A stretch of 64,000 nt of DNA from Stropharia rugosoannulata (taxonomy: Eukaryota > Basidiomycota > Agaricomycetes > Agaricales > Strophariaceae), in assembly GCA_028532985.1 (NCBI GenBank), contig JANCIK010000010.1, positions 1,178,001-1,242,000 on the forward strand. The letters run 5' to 3'. Numbering within the stretch: the first letter of the stretch is position 1; each line of letters opens with the position of its first letter. Shown one piece after another: positions 59,999-64,000 of this stretch. A program made the position numbers and the translations under genes. The notes beneath the pieces were generated by a model. That model ran no database searches, was not told the DNA's origin, and was given only the letters and a program-made list of their open reading frames with translations.

Positions 59999-61410
59999 TC
60001 ACAATCCCCTGGCACCTTCCAGTCCTCTTCGCAGGTGGTCGACCCGTTCTAAGCTCTTTACTCTCCGGGCCTCGACCTCGCCGCCGAGGACTTGGTCCCA
60101 CCAACGCTCATTCTCTGGCACCTCCCGCCATCCGCTCTCAAGGAATTTCCTCGCCTTTCGTAGACTCCCACCGTGCGCCTTGGACATCGTCTCCTGCACC
60201 TTAGCCCATTCAGGATGCGGGTCGGTGCGGGAGTATCCGGGCACGTTAGTTAAACCGTTGAAGGCAAAGACAAGAGCGGGTGGGATGGTGATGCGTCCGA
60301 TTTTGAAACACATTTGCGAGATAACCACCGTGTGCACGACCGCGCCGTCTGTTTCAACAGGATTTACTAAGCCTGCTGTGACTGCATTCAAAGCCTCAGT
60401 TGTCGGGACGCCGTTGGCTTCCCGAGGAGTCGGGGACGGTGTACCGTTCACAGACGACAGGGTTGCATCAGCAGGGGTCCGAATAGGCACCATTTGGGTT
60501 CGGATAACCGATTCATTTTCCGCCTTATCATGCACTGCTTTCTTCTTCTTGTTGTCTGCCTTGCGGACGAATTTCGACATTACATAGACCTATAGAATGT
60601 CAGTGCCAAAAGTAACCCCCCTATAAGTTCTGTAAACTTACCCATTTATGATCCCATGCCGCTATGCTGGTGCGCACCTCGTAGGAGGCGAACATGGGGA
60701 TCTCACGAATGTAATGAAAGTGTGTAGCTGAAAAGAAAGTTTCAGACATATATTCGCAAATTGAAGAAAATTGCACACCTGCTAATGGCATCCAACCTCC
60801 AACAGGGAAGAATCTAGGGAACATGTACAACGCGGCCTTAAATCGGGCAGAATCACAGGACTGTAATAAACAGTAAGACATAGGGAAACAATCGAACGTT
60901 GATGTAACTCACTTTTGCGTAGCTTGAGTTACTCAAGTGACCATTGAAATCACTATCGTCGATGCCTGTAGGCATTCAGCACCAAGCGCACCGCGTGAAC
61001 ATGCAGAATTACTCACTTGCCCATGATTTGTACGGTACTGAGACGTTGAAGGGATGCTCCCCAATAGGAGTAATGGAATCCAACCACTTTGATTCAATTA
61101 ATGCCTTCTCCGCCGGCGATTTGAATGTGGCACAAAGCATCACTAATTTGTGACGCAATCGCAGGAGGTATGCAAATCTAAAAACCCGCGCTACAGTTCG
61201 TCTCAGTTAACCACCAACCTCGGATGAGCCAGACGACTTACCATGCCACACCAATGGCCATGATCTAATGTTCACCAAGAACAAGACGCAGATCGCGACC
61301 TTGCCTATCTTCGGCGTCAGGCTGGCGAACTTCGATAAAGCAAGCACCGCGCCCAACTTGAGGTGTTCCAGAGTTGCTGGCAGGGCGTCGAGTGCTCGCG
61401 TTATATCCAT
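59999..61410 (-). CDS. hot-dog fold thioesterase-like protein (THEM6-type)
   Basis: Resembles the thioesterase superfamily (hot-dog fold) members related to animal THEM6. The start MDITRALDALPATLEHLKLG is followed by a membrane segment (IGKVAICVLFLVNIRSWPLV). Splicing gives WHA|RVFRFAYLLRLRHK, SITPIGEHPFNVSVPYKSWA, then S-IDDSDFNGHLSNSSYAK|SCDSARF, the hot-dog active-site block with N-G-H-x-N. The block LYMFPRFFPVGGWMPLA and THFHYIREIPMFASYEVRTS complete the domain. The last exon (60580-59999) is a hydrophilic extension that continues with a VVHTVVISQMCFKIGRITIP strand and ends GLEGARGL. About five introns; all GT-AG. Substrate unknown; likely acyl-CoA. It is divergent from the acyltransferase gene. 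Confidence 0.75.
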
Positions 61411-61941
61411 TTCACGTCTGGAGACGGGGTAAACGACTGGTAAATTCAAAAACAAGTGACATTTTTTGGGGAAGGCACGGTAACCGTGATCTCCCGGGCC
61501 GATTCGGCAACGGGTATACCGGCGTCCGGAACAACAGACTTTGTATTTATTATTGTACTGTCCTCGTCGGAGTAGGCGCTTATTTCTTACTCTTGGTGTC
61601 ACTACTGCAATGGGTCCTCCTATCGAAAATCAAATTATATGCAAACGGTCTCGATCTTTGGTGATTACTTCAAGTATTTGTTTTGCGGACATTGAAAATG
61701 TGAGAAATCACTGATTCCTTGATGGTGCTGCGCTGTTGCTGCGCCGCATCGTTACCTTAACATCAACTTCTGCGGAGCGCAGTTCATTAGAAGTTTGTTG
61801 ATCTTGTACGTTCGCTTGCACAATACCTTATATGCCAGCTTAACCAGGGCTTCTTCTGTAACCACTCATAGGTGAGCGCTCTCTATGATTGTACGTTAAT
61901 CGAAGAGTTGTTGAAACAACCCAACAGCCTGAAAGTCATAC
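61411..61941. other. divergent promoter region (thioesterase / acyltransferase)
   Basis: This 531-bp head-to-head spacer serves two genes of acyl metabolism. A pair of imperfect inverted 'gctgcgc' motifs lies near 61730-61745. No gene. Confidence 0.35.
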
Positions 61942-63195
61942 ATGGTCGACACCAACGAATCTACGCCACTGCTTGGGGAGAGTGCAGCCTCTCCCTCGCA
62001 GCGTCAGTCATCCGGGGATGCGACTAAACGCATCCATTTTATCGACAATCTACGAGCTGTTCTGACGTTGGTAATGATTTGCCATCACGCCGCGATCTTG
62101 GCTACAACATACGTGAACCCAAGGAACCACCCTTCAACTCTCCCATTGACATTGTTTATTGCGGTCAATAAATCATTTCTTTACGAAGCCTTCTTCTTTG
62201 TTTCGGGATGTTCCATCCACCTTGGCCTCTCTACTAAAACCGACTCTACTTTTCTTCTAAGAAGATCATTGAAGACTGGATTGCCAGCCGTTTTGTGGCT
62301 GGTGTTTGGCCCGCGAGACAACTTCGAAGGACCGGGTTCATATGTTTTTACACTCCTTATATTCGACTCCATCTATCTTCTGCTTCGATTTGTCAGAAGG
62401 CATAGGCTAAACTCATCCCTTGCTCGCCTCGAGTCACGGATTACGGAGTCGCCCAAACACGTCCTCAACATCCTTATTTTATCCTTCATCCTCGTAATGG
62501 GAATCACCATTGGGAACTGCTTTGGCTTACGCCTTATCCCATTCATCTATCACCGCTTTTATCCCTTCGAGTTCCCCGGATTCGGAGCTCCAGTTGCATA
62601 TATCGTTGCCTACATTGCAGGCATCAACCTTCCCATTGTCCAGCAGTTCGTTCTCTTCAAGCGCCCAGGTGTTGCTGTTGGCCATCTTGTCACATCAGTG
62701 GCGATCTCCTACGCCTCTCTAGGTCTTGCACAGCATATCTTCCCGGAGTTGAAAGGTTTCTTGCAGCCGCTGTGGGGAGGGGATCCCCTGCGTTACTTCA
62801 ACAATGCCGGCTGGAACGGTCAAACAATCTTCTTCAGCCTATGGAACCCGCTCGTCATGTACTCACTGACACTCTCGCTCGTATCAACGTTTGCTGCCGT
62901 CTCTGTGCTTAGCAAGAGCTGGGGCATCTGGGCCAGCCACACATACTTGCAGACATATATTCATATGTTCTTCGTGGATTTAACGATGCACATCTACAGG
63001 CGTCATAAACACAGCCCAGTTCTGCCCATTCCCCATGCGATTCTCGGGGCCGTATTTGGAATTGTTGTGAGTTGGGCGGTTATGTTGGTACTCACTGCGT
63101 TGGCAAAGAGGTTTAACCAGTACCTACCTACGCTCCCCGAACTTGATGTTCACGCGAGGTTCTCTTCACGAGAAGTTGAAGATGCTGATGCGTAG
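61942..63195 (+). CDS. acyltransferase family 3 membrane protein
   Basis: Intronless frame of 417 codons with about ten hydrophobic segments. Acyltransferase-3 proteins transfer acyl groups to sugars or other acceptors at membranes. Family marks are RIHFIDNLRAVLTLVMICHH near residue 30 (the R-x-x-x-x-D-x-x-R and H motif), LFIAVNKSFLYEAFFFVSGC, FLLRRSLKTGLPAVLWLVFG and a C-terminal run of helices. The LLGESAASPSQRQSSGD segment before it is cytosolic. The stop is at 63193. The start ATG 61942 is first in frame. Lack of introns contrasts with its neighbours. It could instead act in lipid or secondary-metabolite acylation; substrate cannot be deduced. Confidence 0.88.
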   Translation: MVDTNESTPLLGESAASPSQRQSSGDATKRIHFIDNLRAVLTLVMICHHAAILATTYVNPRNHPSTLPLTLFIAVNKSFLYEAFFFVSGCSIHLGLSTKTDSTFLLRRSLKTGLPAVLWLVFGPRDNFEGPGSYVFTLLIFDSIYLLLRFVRRHRLNSSLARLESRITESPKHVLNILILSFILVMGITIGNCFGLRLIPFIYHRFYPFEFPGFGAPVAYIVAYIAGINLPIVQQFVLFKRPGVAVGHLVTSVAISYASLGLAQHIFPELKGFLQPLWGGDPLRYFNNAGWNGQTIFFSLWNPLVMYSLTLSLVSTFAAVSVLSKSWGIWASHTYLQTYIHMFFVDLTMHIYRRHKHSPVLPIPHAILGAVFGIVVSWAVMLVLTALAKRFNQYLPTLPELDVHARFSSREVEDADA

Positions 63196-64000
63196 CAGGC
63201 GGTAAACCTATTTGGTGGTATGCCACCCAACAGCCCTTAAATAAATAATGTTATTTTGCCATCCGTGCCGTTCACCCAATTAACTTTGAACTTCACGATC
63301 GAATTTTCGTTTGACTTACATATGCAATATCAACTGAATATAACGTTGGTCTCTGATTTGGTGCTATGACCTATAAGATAGTGGTATTCTATGATCCCGG
63401 TTTAAGTGAAAAATCCTAATGACTGCGCCTGCCCCTGGACTCAGCTTGAAGTACTAGCACCCACTGCCACACCACGGCCCACCGTAACAGAATGCCAAGT
63501 GCCCACATTCAATACTCAATCGCTGCGCACTCTGTCACCGACAAAACATCGCCGACAATATAAATTCTCATGTTCAAGTTCGGGTATCATGCTCATGTTT
63601 CTATTGAAATAAACGTAAGCTGCAGGGACGGGCTGGTCATCACTGAGTTCATTCAAAATTTGACCGGAAACTTGTTTGGATCGGTAATCCCCACGAAAGT
63701 CGTAAACATATTTCGTAATATTTATCTCAAGTCCTTGAATAAGCATTCTGCCACATTCTCTCAAAGCATTCCTCTCACTATGCATTAGGAAATACTACTG
63801 AACACGGCACTTTGAAGCTATGGCCTGCTGGCTGCGACCAGGCGGCCGGTCTGCTGCGTACGGCTGCGGCTTCGAACAAAGTCTGACAATATTTTAACAC
63901 GACCCGAGAATGACAGACTTCTGCGCAGCTGCCGCCGCAGCGCGTCACTTGCATTCAACAAGCATTCAGTATAGGCGAAGATAGGTCCGATCTTGTGTAT
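63196..64000. other. window edge, no gene assigned
   Basis: No coding, repeat or RNA feature is evident. A GC-rich stretch (about 63838-63872, CTGCG-rich) may be the start of a neighbouring gene's promoter. Confidence 0.35.

Overview
The window is nuclear DNA of a filamentous basidiomycete, most likely an Agaricomycete mushroom-former. The genes are cut by many short introns of about 47-62 nt. The gene families point the same way: a FunK1-type kinase, a class I hydrophobin, a TKL-type kinase carrying a C-terminal domain I associate with Agaricomycetes, OPT transporters, and small secreted proteins in pairs. No ribosomal RNA, tRNA, CRISPR or viral sequence was recognised.

Layout. 0.9-4.0 kb: OPT-family oligopeptide transporter (+). 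4.5-5.2 kb: a 690-bp MITE-like element with perfect 25-bp terminal inverted repeats and TA flanks. 5.9-8.6 kb: Iml2/TTC39-type protein (+). 9.2-9.9 kb: small protein with an internal repeat (+). 10.1-13.2 kb: two tandem old-yellow-enzyme genes (-). 14.2-15.0 kb: ubiquitin C-terminal hydrolase (+). 15.4-19.3 kb: large unidentified low-complexity/coiled-coil protein (+). 19.3-22.1 kb: gene-poor, with one promoter-plus-intron-like signal. 22.1-28.3 kb: a block on the minus strand in which a FunK1 kinase gene lies between an intact RUS/DUF647 gene and a truncated, frameshifted copy of it. 29.0-31.8 kb: OXR1-like TLDc protein (+). 32.2-35.6 kb: second OPT transporter (-). 37.6-38.1 kb: small protein with a mitochondrial-type N-terminus (+). 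38.4-40.6 kb: two paralogous secreted proteins (-). 42.9-47.5 kb: MLKL-NTD-like helical domain fused to a protein kinase and a C-terminal domain (+). 48.1-50.0 kb: Baeyer-Villiger-type flavin monooxygenase (+), convergent with an ACR3-type arsenite exporter (-) at 50.2-51.6 kb. 52.9-54.2 kb: multi-pass membrane protein (+). 55.9-58.4 kb: Ser/Pro-rich unidentified protein (-). 58.9-59.4 kb: class I hydrophobin (-). 60.0-61.4 kb: hot-dog thioesterase-like protein (-), divergent from an acyltransferase-3-type membrane protein at 61.9-63.2 kb (+).

The genes do not form one pathway. Local duplication is the main theme: tandem OYEs, the OPT pair, the RUS gene and its broken copy, and the secreted pair. 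The most informative points are a Tyr-to-Phe change at the proton-donor position of one OYE, two introns that need GC-AG splicing with the same donor hexamer, the MLKL-like/kinase fusion, and the MITE. All exon structures were worked out by eye from splice consensus, frame continuity and remembered family motifs; internal boundaries of the many-intron genes are approximate.
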